Source: Microbacteriaceae bacterium
GTDB taxonomy: Bacteria > Actinomycetota > Actinomycetes > Actinomycetales > Microbacteriaceae
Length of the DNA: 6,968 nucleotides
Direction: 5' to 3'
Assembly (NCBI GenBank): GCA_009925875.1
Contig: RFQD01000069.1
Span: 1-6,968, forward strand
This document shows, piece after piece, positions 6,919-6,968 of the stretch. Positions within the stretch are counted from its first letter, which is position 1, and each line of letters opens with the position of its first letter. The position numbers were made by a program, and so were the translations under genes. The notes beneath the pieces are model-generated. The model was not told where the DNA came from, did no database searches, and worked only from the letters and a program-made list of their open reading frames with translations.

Positions 6919-6968
6919 TCACGAATCGGAACCATTACCCGTCGTCTCGCGCTTGGCGCGCGTGAGTT
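6919..6968 (-). CDS. Possible C-terminal end of the gene upstream of rplM (partial)
   Basis: Two minus-strand frames are open at the window edge and then stop. One ends at TGA 6921-6919 and reads L-T-R-A-K-R-E-T-T-G-N-G-S-D-S. The other ends at TAA 6937-6935 and reads T-H-A-R-Q-A-R-D-D-G. The first has the basic T-R-A-K-R ending I would expect for TruA (tRNA pseudouridine synthase A), which commonly precedes rplM in actinobacteria. With about 15 codons the product cannot be recognised from sequence, so both the frame and the identity are guesses from gene order. Confidence 0.3.
   Translation of the reverse strand, partial: LTRAKRETTGNGSDS

Overview
The window looks like a chromosomal housekeeping segment of a high-GC Gram-positive bacterium (Actinomycetota). 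The gene order and protein signatures are closest to what I know of Microbacteriaceae: rplM-rpsI-glmM, then coaA on the opposite strand, then glmS-acpS-alr. Supporting signs are the extended acidic N-terminus of S9, the GTG start codons, the tight 4-base gene overlaps and the actinobacterial protein motifs. The family-level placement is inference from memory, not from a search. I see no mobile element, CRISPR array, tRNA or rRNA.

Layout, from the right end leftwards on the minus strand. The extreme right edge (about 6919-6968) probably holds the last codons of an upstream gene, possibly truA. A 229-base gap follows, carrying a candidate promoter and a roughly 155-nt leader with several inverted repeats. 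Then come rplM (L13), rpsI (S9) and glmM (phosphoglucosamine mutase). On the plus strand, coaA (pantothenate kinase) runs towards glmM, and their stop codons abut at 4356-4361. Divergent from coaA, glmS-acpS-alr runs leftwards as a compact operon: 16-base gap, then a 4-base overlap, then a 1-base overlap with what may be the next gene at the left edge.

The genes serve ribosome assembly (L13, S9) and supply of cell-wall and cofactor precursors. GlmS makes glucosamine-6-phosphate and GlmM should isomerise it to glucosamine-1-phosphate for UDP-GlcNAc. Alr makes D-alanine for peptidoglycan. CoaA starts CoA synthesis, and AcpS transfers the CoA-derived 4'-phosphopantetheine to acyl carrier protein.

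The striking anomaly is glmM. All other complete genes look intact, but glmM carries two separate lesions. About 8 residues are missing exactly where the catalytic phosphoserine loop (S-A-S-H-N-P type) should be, and near codon 311 about 11 bases are missing, which puts the C-terminal quarter in another frame. GlmM is normally essential, so this is either a real decayed gene with a substitute elsewhere or a sequence/assembly artefact. I did not find a new defence, mobile or otherwise undescribed system. The next most interesting region is the rplM leader, with mutually exclusive pairings that could be an autoregulatory RNA.
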